Below the pieces are notes generated by a model. That model was not told the origin of the DNA. It saw nothing but the letters and a program-made list of their open reading frames with translations, and did no database searches. Positions 27,767 to 36,500 of a stretch of DNA of 64,000 bases are shown here, one piece after another; the stretch's first letter is position 1; every line of letters starts with the position of its first letter. A program made the translations under genes and the position numbers. Source of the DNA: Gammaproteobacteria bacterium (GTDB taxonomy: Bacteria > Pseudomonadota > Gammaproteobacteria > Pseudomonadales > Azotimanducaceae); the NCBI GenBank assembly GCA_028821515.1, contig JAPPGA010000026.1, forward strand, positions 1-64,000, written 5' to 3'.

Positions 27767-27898
27767 CCGGGATTCGGACAGCGGAGCCGGCCGACATTAT
27801 AGGGGAACGCTCCGCACCGCTGCGGTGCAGACAGTGGTCCGCGCCAGATACCGGTCAGGGGTTGCGGGCGCGGCCGGCCCCCTGGCAGCCAGCGACTC

Positions 27899-28804
27899 TC
27901 AGACGAAGCTCACCGCCGCGGCTTCGCCGTTCACTTTCTGCTCGTCCGCCGTCACCAACTCCCAGGCGTCATCCACGCGCAGGAGCGCCCGGGCGAGCTT
28001 GTTGTTGAGTGCGTGGCCCGACATGTAGCCTTCAAATGCGCCGATCACGGGCCTGCCAAGCAGGTAGAGGTCGCCGATCGCGTCAAGCAGCTTGTGCTTG
28101 ACGAATTCGTCCTCGTAGCGCAGGCCGCCCGAGTTCATGACGCCCTGGCCATCGATGCCGACCGCGTTCTCGAGGCTCGAGCCGAGGCACCGGTTGATCG
28201 CATGGGCCTGCGCCAGTTCCTCGACTTCGCCAAACGATCGCGCACGGCTGACGTCATTGATATAGGAGTTGTGCGCAAAGTCGAGCTCCGCGTACTTCGG
28301 ATAGCGCCGGTAGACGGGATGTTCCTTGACGAAGGTATAGGCTGCCTTGAACCCGCCGTAAGGTGAGAGAGAGGCCCAGGCCTCCCCTTGCGACACCTTG
28401 ATCTTGCGCGTGATCCGCAACAGTTTCTTCGCCGCAGGCAACTCCTGGATGCCAACGCTTCGAATCAGGTTCACGAACGGCGCAGCGCTTCCATCCATGA
28501 TCGGCACTTCCTCTCCGGAAAGTTCGACCAGGAGATTGTCGATTCCGAGGCCCCATAGGCCCGACATCAAGTGCTCGACCGTAGCGACCTGCACACCATC
28601 CTGGATGATGCTGGTCGACAACGTGGTGTCCGACACGTTCTGTACGAGAGCTCGGACGGGTCGGGAATTCTTGATATCGGTGCGAATGAACCGGACCCCG
28701 GTATCGGCATCGGCAGGGCGAAGCGTCATGCGCACGTTTCTCCCCGAGTGCACGCCAATACCAATGGCGTATACGGGGGCACGAATGGTTTTTTGACTTA
28801 GCAT
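27899..28804 (-). CDS. lpxC: UDP-3-O-acyl-N-acetylglucosamine deacetylase (301 aa)
   Basis: Zinc enzyme for the committed step of lipid A synthesis, at the cytoplasmic face of the inner membrane. Zinc ligands His78 (VEHLMSGLWG), His237 and Asp241 (KHKLLDAIGDL) and the catalytic-region His264 (SGHALNNKLARAL) are in place. The ATG at 28804 gives the standard start MLSQKTIRAPVYAIGIG. It is apart from a dcw cluster here: the upstream neighbour is a divergent TerB-like gene. A sigma-70-like promoter is visible at 28853-28881. Confidence 0.95.
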   Translation of the reverse strand: MLSQKTIRAPVYAIGIGVHSGRNVRMTLRPADADTGVRFIRTDIKNSRPVRALVQNVSDTTLSTSIIQDGVQVATVEHLMSGLWGLGIDNLLVELSGEEVPIMDGSAAPFVNLIRSVGIQELPAAKKLLRITRKIKVSQGEAWASLSPYGGFKAAYTFVKEHPVYRRYPKYAELDFAHNSYINDVSRARSFGEVEELAQAHAINRCLGSSLENAVGIDGQGVMNSGGLRYEDEFVKHKLLDAIGDLYLLGRPVIGAFEGYMSGHALNNKLARALLRVDDAWELVTADEQKVNGEAAAVSFV

Positions 28805-28852
28805 TATTCGTTCTGATCCAGTCGGCATGCATGGCTTGGGCCGAATTGGCGC

Positions 28853-28881
28853 ATCATAAACACATGTGCCATCAAAATGAA
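28853..28881 (-). promoter_or_regulatory. Probable lpxC promoter
   Basis: On the minus strand, TTCATT, 17 bases, TATGAT. The -10 is close to consensus and starts transcription about 43 bases before the lpxC ATG. A T-rich stretch just upstream (28880-28920) could act as an UP element. Confidence 0.45.
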
Positions 28882-29003
28882 GGAAAAATGGAGAAAAATG
28901 AGGAAAACGATGGGGAGTTTTCCGGCACCCGTCGAACCCGTCGGCACCAGGTTGGTGCGGCGCTTCCGCAATCGCCCTCGATGCCCGGGACACGTTCCCC
29001 ACA

Positions 29004-29453
29004 ATGTTTGAGAAGCTGAGACACCTTCTGGGTCAGCAATCGGGTGCCTCGGCCGTCCCCGATGAGGCGGTTTCCGTGGCCCAGGCCGCCGCCATGCTGC
29101 TCCTGGAAGTGGCGTGGGCGGACCACGAAATAGAAGACTCCGAACTTAAAGCCATGCGCCGGACGCTCAAATCGCTCTATCGGATGGAAGATACGGCGAT
29201 AGAAGCGCTGATCCGTCGCGCCAGGGCGGACCACGATCAGAGTACCGGCCTCTTTCCGTTCACCCGAACCCTGAATGACGCGCTCACGCCGGACGAAAAG
29301 ACCGCCTTGCTGACCGAGCTATGGCGGCTCACCCGCTTTGGCGGAGAGCGGCACCATTACGAAGAGCACGCCATCCGGAGGATCGCCGATCTTCTCTATC
29401 TCGGTCACGAGGACTTCATCGCGGCCAAGCTGGCCGCCAGGAAGCGACCCTAG
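29004..29453 (+). CDS. TerB-family protein (149 aa)
   Basis: An all-helical protein with the TerB/DjlA-type core: AAAMLLLEVAWADHEIEDSE with the acidic metal-site residues, then LKAMRRTLKSLYRM, and FPFTRTLNDALTPDEKTALL later. C-terminal HAIRRIADLLYLGHEDFIAA is typical. TerB-like proteins occur in tellurite-resistance and stress gene sets, but lone copies have no defined role. It is divergent from lpxC. Confidence 0.8.
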   Translation: MFEKLRHLLGQQSGASAVPDEAVSVAQAAAMLLLEVAWADHEIEDSELKAMRRTLKSLYRMEDTAIEALIRRARADHDQSTGLFPFTRTLNDALTPDEKTALLTELWRLTRFGGERHHYEEHAIRRIADLLYLGHEDFIAAKLAARKRP

Positions 29454-29612
29454 CCATGAAATCCGTCGCCGCTTCGCGTCGCCGTGTTTCACCCCCGCCC
29501 AAGCCCTCTGTCTCGCCCATCCCGCCCGTCCCGGACCGCGTCTCGACCGGCACTTGCGTGCCGTTCTACGGCGCGGTCTCCTAGCGCCACCCCTTCCGAT
29601 CCTGACTGCGGT

Positions 29613-30173
29613 TCAGGGCCGCTGCCGATCCGGCGGCTCAACGGCCTCCAGCGTCGCGACGAGATCCCGGAACCTCTCGCGGTTTGACTCGTTCAACCCC
29701 ATCAGCGCCCGGTGCGCTTCCAGAACGCGCCCGCGCAGGTCCTCGATCGAGGACTCCGCCTGCGGCAACTCCGCGATCTGCGCCTCCTCCTCCAGGGGTT
29801 TCTCGATGATGTGGAACACGTCATCGAAACCTACTGTTCGCAGTATCCGGGTGATGTCCGGGTCCGTCGACACGAGGGTCGGCACAAAGCCATAGAGGTC
29901 CGAAGCCTTGATGGACAGTTTGGCAAGAATACCGAGGGACGTGCTGTCAATGCCCTCGGTGGCCGTCAGGTCCACGAGTACGGACTTGAAGTCCTCGTCG
30001 CGGAACATCTCGGCCAGAAAGTCGTCCACCGCCGCGCACAGGTTCACGCGTACGTCGCCGACGAACTTGATCAGGTACATGCCGTCGTGGTCCGCGACGA
30101 GAATACGCCCGGGTGTCCCGGCACGCGCCGGCGGGTGTTCCGACAATTCGCGCGCTGTCTGCCGATTGCTCAT
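29613..30173 (-). CDS. STAS-domain anti-sigma-factor antagonist-like protein (186 aa)
   Basis: Residues 25-125 form a STAS domain: GMYLIKFVGDVRVNLCAAVD, VLVDLTATEGIDSTSLGILA with the expected phospho-Ser/Thr position (Asp-Ser-Thr), and GFDDVFHI. A C-terminal extension of about 60 charged residues (SIEDLRGRVLEAHRALMGL) forms a helix. It lies 13 bases after the PP2C phosphatase gene, the usual order for a partner-switching pair in which the phosphatase reactivates the STAS protein. No kinase (anti-sigma) gene is next to them. Confidence 0.85.
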   Translation of the reverse strand: MSNRQTARELSEHPPARAGTPGRILVADHDGMYLIKFVGDVRVNLCAAVDDFLAEMFRDEDFKSVLVDLTATEGIDSTSLGILAKLSIKASDLYGFVPTLVSTDPDITRILRTVGFDDVFHIIEKPLEEEAQIAELPQAESSIEDLRGRVLEAHRALMGLNESNRERFRDLVATLEAVEPPDRQRP

Positions 30174-30186
30174 CGCCCGCTAGCCT

Positions 30187-31299
30187 TCAGCCCTCACAGC
30201 CGACCATGAGGCAGGTCACGTCGTCCGGCCCGACGACCGTCGTATCGATACCGACCGCGGTCCAGAACCGGTCCATATCCGCTTCGCACTCCACCGCGCT
30301 GCGCCGAAGACGGGATTCTTTGTTCGCGAATCCTGTCTCCGGCATGACATCGAGTACGCCATCGGACAACAGGACCAGGTTGTCTCCCTGCTCTAGGTCC
30401 GCCGCCGCCGACTGGTATTCGACCTGGTCGAACAGCCCCACCGGTTTGCCCGCCAGTTCGAGCAGCCGCGTTTCGCCGTTTCGCACATGGATGCCGTGGA
30501 GCAGGTGCCCGCCGTTGGCATAACACAGTTCGTTGGTCTTGAGGTTCACTACACCGATGAACATGGCCACATGCTTGTCGATGCGATTGTCGAGAATCTC
30601 GCGATTCAGCGCCACGAGAATCTCACCCGGCGCCCGCAACATGCTCGGCCGGTACTCGCGCCTCAGGCGGCGCGAAAAATTTTTCAGGATCACCGTCACG
30701 AAAGCGGACGATGCGCCATGGCCGGACACGTCGGCGATGTAAAAGACGAAGTGGTCATCGGTGATGCGGAAGTAGTCGACGAAATCACCGGACAACAGCA
30801 GGGACGGCTGGATGCGGTGACGCAACCGGTAATGGTCTATGGCGACAGGATTCGGCGGCAGCATCCCCATCTGAATGTAGCGCCCCGCCCTCTGGTCCTG
30901 CTCCAGGTCGCTTACCTGCTGGAACAGCGAAGGATCGTTGGTGCGGCGAACCCGTGACCGGTGGATATTCCGCTGGACGACTGCAGCAATCGTCTCCGCC
31001 CGGGCGGGCCAGGGCATCACATCCGTGAATCCCAGGGCCATTGCCAGCGTGAGGTCTTCGGCAGACGGCGCCGACAATGCAACGAGGACCGCCGGAACGC
31101 GCTCCATCTTCCGGGCCAGCGGCCGCGCCAGCGCTGCCAGGGACGCCGCATCGCGAAATCCCAGGACGAACATGTCAGCGGCATCCAGCACAGCCAACTG
31201 ATCCGCACGACCGCGGGTCGAGTCGTAGCCGAGTTCGGTGAGGCGCTGGACTAACGATGCGGCAATCGCGTCACCGTCATCCATCACCACGATGGACAT
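30187..31299 (-). CDS. RsbU-like PP2C phosphatase with degenerate receiver domain (370 aa)
   Basis: Residues 1-115 look like a response-regulator receiver (MSIVVMDDGDAIAASLVQRL), but the phospho-acceptor Asp position reads MFVLGF and the conserved Lys is replaced in VMPWPA, so it is probably a pseudo-receiver. Residues 140-370 are the SpoIIE/PP2C domain with LSGDFVDYF, YIADVSGHGASSAFV, ANGGHLLHGIHV and LLSDGVLDVM, containing the metal-binding Asp residues. It likely dephosphorylates the STAS protein encoded downstream. It starts 124 bases after the end of the bufferin operon on the same strand. Confidence 0.88.
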   Translation of the reverse strand: MSIVVMDDGDAIAASLVQRLTELGYDSTRGRADQLAVLDAADMFVLGFRDAASLAALARPLARKMERVPAVLVALSAPSAEDLTLAMALGFTDVMPWPARAETIAAVVQRNIHRSRVRRTNDPSLFQQVSDLEQDQRAGRYIQMGMLPPNPVAIDHYRLRHRIQPSLLLSGDFVDYFRITDDHFVFYIADVSGHGASSAFVTVILKNFSRRLRREYRPSMLRAPGEILVALNREILDNRIDKHVAMFIGVVNLKTNELCYANGGHLLHGIHVRNGETRLLELAGKPVGLFDQVEYQSAAADLEQGDNLVLLSDGVLDVMPETGFANKESRLRRSAVECEADMDRFWTAVGIDTTVVGPDDVTCLMVGCEG

Positions 31300-31423
31300 T
31301 GGACTTCCGCACGTGGTGGCGATAGGGCGCGCACACTACTCCTTTCGAACGCCTACGACAAGACGGCCCCACCAATCGTTCAGCCTCGATTCATGACGGC
31401 GCGGCCGGCGTCGGCCTGGTGAG

Positions 31424-32176
31424 TCAATCGCGGGGTGTCCCAACGATTCCCAACGCGGCCAGGCGTCCGATAATGTCGGCACCGAACTCGAGGATCCGTT
31501 CCGGGTCCCTTGCGAGTTCGCCAGCGACCTGGTGCAGCGCTTCCCGCGCGGATGGAGCCTCTCCAAGAATCTGCAGCAGGCGAACCGTTGCCTCGTTGGA
31601 CGACATGAACTCCACCCGATCTGCCTCGTCCCGGTAGCCGATCAGCCAGGTGGCTTGTTCCGGCGGAGTGGCGGGCTGACAGTCCGACCGGACCCGATGC
31701 ACGGGGAAGCAATACCGCAGCGGCCACGCGAGCGGCGAAAGCGCAAGCGGCCGGTCCAAGTCCGGGGCGTGGGGGCACGATTCGAGCGGCAAGGCATCCG
31801 ACAGGTCGAGCGCCAGCCTCACCCACTCGAAGTGACACAGTTCCAGCAGGAACGGGGGGTCCTCGGCACAGTCGCGCTCCACCTCGAGGTAGGCGAGGAA
31901 CTCCTCGGGAATCTGTCGGAAATACGGAGAATGCGAGACATGCCGGTAAACGAAGTCGCGCACCATTGCATCCCAATGCGCGTCGCTCAGGATGCCCCGC
32001 GCGGTCCGAAACGTGCTCCCAAGGAAGTTATCGATGTTCTGGTAGACAAGGCCGACGTAGACATCCATGCGCCGGGACGGGATCCCCTCGGGTGGCGGGT
32101 TGCGGTCGGGATGGCGAATGTGCGCCGCGAAGTCGTACTGCAGGGCGCGGAACTTCGGCAGATTGCTGCCGCGCAC
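31424..32176 (-). CDS. bufC: BufC/HvfC-family maturase partner (DUF2063), 250 aa
   Basis: The partner of the MNIO maturase in bufferin-type RiPP biosynthesis; family members have an N-terminal DUF2063 helical domain. Visible are LPKFRALQYDFAAHIRHPD, MDVYVGLVYQNIDNFLGSTF and FVYRHVSHSPYFRQIPEEFL, which match that domain well. The only reasonable start is the GTG at 32176, four bases downstream of the bufB stop, giving the normal family length; an earlier ATG at 32296 would overlap bufB by 116 bases. It closes the three-gene operon. Confidence 0.85.
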   Translation of the reverse strand: MRGSNLPKFRALQYDFAAHIRHPDRNPPPEGIPSRRMDVYVGLVYQNIDNFLGSTFRTARGILSDAHWDAMVRDFVYRHVSHSPYFRQIPEEFLAYLEVERDCAEDPPFLLELCHFEWVRLALDLSDALPLESCPHAPDLDRPLALSPLAWPLRYCFPVHRVRSDCQPATPPEQATWLIGYRDEADRVEFMSSNEATVRLLQILGEAPSAREALHQVAGELARDPERILEFGADIIGRLAALGIVGTPRD

Positions 32177-32180
32177 GGCC

Positions 32181-33038
32181 TCAGCTTCTCGCTTGCCCCG
32201 AATCGAACCGGGAAAGCGCGCTCTCCTGGATCGATCTAATGCGGTCAACCTCCGAAAGGAGCGTGGGGACAGGCGGGAAATTGAAATCCCGCTCAAGCAG
32301 CGTCGGGATCACGCCGAAGTTCTCGTACGCGCGGTCGAGCAGCCCCCAGACGGGTTCGATAACGTCCGCCCCATGGGTGTCGATGCGCAGGTCTGCCGCC
32401 CTCACGCTGTGGCCTGCGATATGAATGTACACCGCGCGCTCGCCGGGCAATCCGTCCAGGAATGCCTGTGGATCGTAGCCGAAGTTGACGCTGTTGACGT
32501 ACACGTTGTTGACGTCCAGCAGGAGATCGCAGTCCGCACGCTCGATCACCGCCCTGATGAAATCCAATTCGTCCATTTCCCTGCCTGGCGCCGCGTAGTA
32601 GGAAACGTGCTCGACCGCTATGCGCCGTTCCAGGACATCCTGTACCTGCCGGATGCGGCCGGCGACGTACTCCACGGCCTCCCCGGTGAAGGGTATCGGC
32701 ATGAGATCGTATAGATGGCCGTGGTCGCTGCAGTAGCTCAGGTGCTCTGTGTAGCAGCGCACGTCGAATTCATCGAGAAACACCCGGATGTTGCGGAGCA
32801 GGTCTCGATCGAGGGGCGCGGGTGAACCGAGGGACAGGGAGAGTCCGTGACAGACCAAGGGGAATCGCTCGGCGTACTGGCGGAACTGTCGGCCGAATCG
32901 ACCACCGACGCCGATCCAGTTTTCCGGCGCGACCTCCATGAAGTCGACGGCGGAATCCACTTCCGCCGCGTGGTCGGCCAACTGGGTAAACATACCCCGC
33001 CGCAAGCCGAGCCCAACGCCCTGCACGGGATATTCCAT
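32181..33038 (-). CDS. bufB: MNIO-family maturase BufB/HvfB (DUF692), 285 aa
   Basis: A multinuclear non-heme iron oxidase of the DUF692 TIM-barrel family that modifies Cys residues of a precursor peptide (thio-oxazole or oxazolone-thioamide type products in characterised cases). The metal-binding residues of the family are visible: Glu in EVAPENWIG, His in HGLSLSLGS, His in [12 protein letters not shown], Glu-His in [11 protein letters not shown], Asp-Asn in [18 protein letters not shown], His in YIHIAGHS and Asp-x-His in [10 protein letters not shown]. The start [11 protein letters not shown] at 33038 lacks a clear ribosome binding site; a hairpin lies between it and the precursor gene. Confidence 0.92.
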   Translation of the reverse strand: MEYPVQGVGLGLRRGMFTQLADHAAEVDSAVDFMEVAPENWIGVGGRFGRQFRQYAERFPLVCHGLSLSLGSPAPLDRDLLRNIRVFLDEFDVRCYTEHLSYCSDHGHLYDLMPIPFTGEAVEYVAGRIRQVQDVLERRIAVEHVSYYAAPGREMDELDFIRAVIERADCDLLLDVNNVYVNSVNFGYDPQAFLDGLPGERAVYIHIAGHSVRAADLRIDTHGADVIEPVWGLLDRAYENFGVIPTLLERDFNFPPVPTLLSEVDRIRSIQESALSRFDSGQARS

Positions 33039-33050
33039 GATTGAAGGAGT

Positions 33051-33079
33051 GTGCCGGGCGCCTAAACAGCGCCCGGCAC
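33051..33079 (-). promoter_or_regulatory. Strong intercistronic hairpin between bufA and bufB
   Basis: An 11 bp perfect, very GC-rich stem (GTGCCGGGCGC with GCGCCCGGCAC) around a 7-base loop lies 16 bases after the precursor stop and 12 bases before the maturase start. There is no T-run, so it is more likely an mRNA-stabilising or partial-termination element that lets the precursor be made in excess. Confidence 0.75.
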
Positions 33080-33095
33080 AGAACAAGTAGCTAGC

Positions 33096-33383
33096 TTAGC
33101 CGTCGGCTGGAGCTTCTTCGGCGCTCTCGTCGTCGCCTTCGCCTTCGCCGTCGCCTTCGCCGTCGCCGCCGTCATCGCCGCCGTCGTCGCCGCCTTCGTC
33201 GCCGCACTTGCCTTCACCGCACTCACCTTCGGCTTCATCGCTTCCGGCGAGGAGTTCGTAGCCAGCACCGGCCGTTTCGAGGGCGAATGGATCCTCTTCC
33301 GTGTCAGCAAACGCGGCACCCGCCAGACCAGCGGTCATGACCGCACCGACTGCAACAGTAATCGGCTTAACCTTGTAGTTCAT
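33096..33383 (-). CDS. bufA: Bufferin/HvfA-like RiPP precursor with acidic Gly/Asp tail (95 aa)
   Basis: An exported small protein followed directly by its MNIO maturase gene. Residues 1-26 are a signal peptide (ITVAVGAVMTAGLAGAAFA). The mature part has the Tyr-Glu-Leu-Leu-Ala-Gly segment and then a single Cys motif EGECGEGKCG at 52-61 (Cys55, Cys60, spacing C-x4-C), the core of bufferin and HvfA precursors that are modified to bind copper. Residues 62-95 are almost only Gly, Asp and Glu (GDDGGDGEGDGEGEGDDE). Many relatives carry repeated EGKCG units instead. The start at 33383 has GGAAGG upstream. Copper buffering in the periplasm is inferred from the family. Confidence 0.85.
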   Translation of the reverse strand: MNYKVKPITVAVGAVMTAGLAGAAFADTEEDPFALETAGAGYELLAGSDEAEGECGEGKCGDEGGDDGGDDGGDGEGDGEGEGDDESAEEAPADG

Positions 33384-33445
33384 CGATTTCGTTCCTTCCA
33401 ATATTGTGTTCCGATCACGCATCGTAAAAGGGTACGCAACCACCA

Positions 33446-33474
33446 CTCGAACGCGGACAAACCGTACGTTCGAG
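33446..33474. promoter_or_regulatory. Inverted repeat at the start of the bufABC transcript
   Basis: CTCGAACG, 13 bases, CGTTCGAG: a perfect 8 bp dyad just after the predicted transcription start and about 60 bases before the bufA ATG. It could be an operator for the operon or a 5' leader hairpin. Confidence 0.5.
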
Positions 33475-33479
33475 CCGAT

Positions 33480-33508
33480 TTTATTCACATGTTACGGAAA
33501 GCGGTCAA
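33480..33508 (-). promoter_or_regulatory. Probable bufABC promoter
   Basis: On the minus strand, TTGACC, 17 bases, AATAAA. The -35 is good and the -10 weak, which would suit a regulated promoter. It lies between the end of hrpA (33568) and bufA; the 184-base gap holds no gene. Confidence 0.45.
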
Positions 33509-33567
33509 GAGGATTTGCACAGTTTTTTCACAGTCAGCAGCAATGCCATAAGGATTTTTATAGGCCG

Positions 33568-36500
33568 CTACCGCAATCGGGCCTGGACCTCCAGCGGTTC
33601 CAACGCCCGGGCGAGCCGTTCCGGGGACACCCTTACCTTCGTCCCGATCCGTTGACTGAAGAGCGCAACCCGGTATTCCTCGACGAGATTTTCGAGTTGA
33701 ACGACTCCCGGGTTTCCTGGCAAGGCATCCGCAACGCTCGCCACGCGTGATTCCCAGCGCGTTGCCTCGGCCAGGTTCTCCCGATCCTTGAGCACGCGGC
33801 CGGGAAGATTGTCCGCCCTGTGCTCCAGCGCACGAAGGTATCGCGACAGGTCCGCCAGTCCTTCCAGCGGGATTCGATTCGGAAAATCCGGGGGCACGAG
33901 ACGCTCGAGATGCGCCGTCATGTCTTCACGGCTCGGGGAGAATGCGGGCGAATCAAGCGCTCCGATCCGGTTTGCCGCCGCAAAACGCCGCTCCAGCACA
34001 TCGCGGCCACCTTCCAGCACGGAGGCGAAAACGGCGGCCAGACGGGATCGATGCGCATCGATCACGGAATCGAACGCGGTTGCAGTCCGCGGCAGAGACT
34101 GATTCTCCTGTCCCGGCTTGACAAAAAAGCACGCCCAGGCCGATGCCAGGAGCAGCTCGTCCGCCAACATGTCCTTCGTACCGAGAACGGCGTAGTGGAG
34201 CGCCATGGTCTTCTCGGCATTCACCAGCCGGCGCAGGTAACGGCTGGTCCTGGGGTCCGCCAGCAGCGCCAGGCGGCTGTATCCCCGCCTGTTGGTCGCC
34301 GCCTGGCTCGACCGATGCGAGAGCATGATGAGGTCAACCCGGTCCCCGTCGTCCCGTAGCGCGGGATACACCACGGCCTGCGTGTCGCCGTCTTCGACCA
34401 CCCGGCTTGCCGGCACACCGGCGGACGGGAACCGGCGCAATCCCCGGGACTCGAAGCGCGTCGTGATTTCTGCGGCCGCGCGCCGCTCGACCCTGGGCAA
34501 CAGCCGGTCCTTGAGTGCGCGCACATCGCGGTCCTGGTCCACCGTGCGTCCCGCGCCGTCCAGTACCTGCACGTTCATGCGCAGGAACGGGCTAATCCGG
34601 TCGTCCCGAAAGTCCGCGGGCGCGAGACGAAGTCCGAACTCCGCCTCGATGGACTGCGCCAGCGCCACGCGCAGAGCCCCCCGGCGATATTGCTCCGGGC
34701 GCAACAGGTTTGCGGAAATCCCGCGCGCCTTGTCGCCGAGCGGCAGCAGCCGGCGCCGCGCAGATTTTGGCAGGGCCCGGAGGAGTGCTTCGCACTTCTG
34801 CTCGAAAAAGCCCGGCACCAGCCAGTCGAGTTCGTCCCGGTCCAGGTGCGGCAGCGCGCCAAGGCCGACCTGGAGCGAGACACCATCGTCGATGTCGCCC
34901 GGGGCGAAACGATATTTCAGGTCGAGCGCGAGACCATCGACGGCGAGCGACGGCGGGAAATCGGCATCGGAGACTCCAAAGTCGGTTCGCGCCAGCAAGT
35001 CCGACTCGGTCATCTCCAGGCGGGCTGCCGTATTCGGATCGGTCCGCCCGAGCCACGCGGCAAGCGTCCGCGTGCTCAGCACGTCTCCCGGCAGACGCTC
35101 CAGGTAGAAGGCCGCCTGCGCGCGATCCGTTGCCAGCAGGTCAGCGCGGCGGGATTTCGCCTGCAACGCGGCGATCTTGCGCGCTATAGCGCGATTATGA
35201 TCCAGGAACGGCGCGGATACCCCGCTATCGGGTCGCAGCATGCCATCGCGGACGAATATCTCGCGGCTGGCGTCAGGATCGATCCTGGCGTAGCTGACCC
35301 TGCGCCGCTCCACTACCGGCAGTCCGTAGACCGTGACGCGCTCGAACGCGACCGCCTCGCCCCTGGCGTCGTCCCAATGCGGTTCGGACCAGGCGCGGTT
35401 CAGGACGTTGCCAGCGGCTTTTTCGATCCAGGCGGACTCAACCGCCGCCACGCACCGGGCATAGGTCCGCTGCGTCTCGGCGATCTCTCCGGCAACAATC
35501 CAGCGCGGCTGCCGGCGCGCCATCGCGGATCCCGGGAAAATCCGGAATGTCAGGCTCCGCGCGCCCCGGTACGTTCCCTTGTCGTCATCACGCATGCCAA
35601 TGAAGCTCAGAGACCCCGCAAGGAGCGCTCGATGCACGCTCGCATAGTCGGCCTCGCCTGCGCTGATCCGCATCCCCTGGCGCTTCACGGCGAGTAGCAA
35701 TTGACGATGCAACGCACGCCATTCGCCCACCCGGGACGGCGAGAGAAAACTCCTCTCGAGCATGCGGCGGAACGCGCTCCTCGTCATGTCCCGGCGCGCC
35801 GTTTCCAGGGCATTCCAGAGATTCACGAAGGTCAGGAAGTCCGACTTCGGATGTGCGTATTCCCGGTGTTTCCGGTCTGCCGCCTCGCGCCTGTCCGGCG
35901 GCGACTCCCGCGGATCCTGGATGGACAACGCCGAAACGATGATGAGCATCTCTGCGACGCATCCCAGCCGGTGCGCCGCCACCAGCATGCGCGCCAGGCG
36001 CGGGTCCACCGGCAGGCGCGCCATGGTATGGCCGACCCGGGTCAACCGGTCGTCTTCGAGCGCGCCCAGTTCAATGAGCGTGCGCTCCGCGTCCTTTACC
36101 ACGCGCGGGTCCGGCGGGTCGATGAACGGAAAGGTCTCCGCCCTGCCGAGACGAAAGGCACGCAGCTGCAGCACGACGGAGGCAAGATTGGTGCGTTTCA
36201 GCTCCGGGTCCGTGTACTGCGAGCGACCTTCAAAGTCCTCCGCAGAATAAAGCCGATAGCAGGTACCGGGGGCTATTCGCCCGCAACGCCCCTTGCGCTG
36301 TTCGGCGCTCGCCTGGGATATCGGCTCGATGGGCAGCCGCTGTATCTTCGAGCGGTAGCTGTAGCGACTGATCCGCGCATTCCCTGCATCGATGACATAA
36401 CCGATATTGGGAACGGTGAGGCTGGTCTCCGCCACATTCGTCGCCAGCACCACGCGCTGGCGAGGGCCGGATACGAATACGCGTCGCTGTTCCCGTGCCG

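Noticed and set aside
28861..28920. A-rich repeated GAAAAATG pattern before lpxC
   Set aside because: Too irregular for a repeat array; best read as the T-rich upstream part of the lpxC promoter on the other strand.
33110..33210. Low-complexity GCC/TCG-rich stretch as a DNA repeat
   Set aside because: It is the coding sequence of the Gly/Asp/Glu tail of the bufferin-like precursor and is explained by that.
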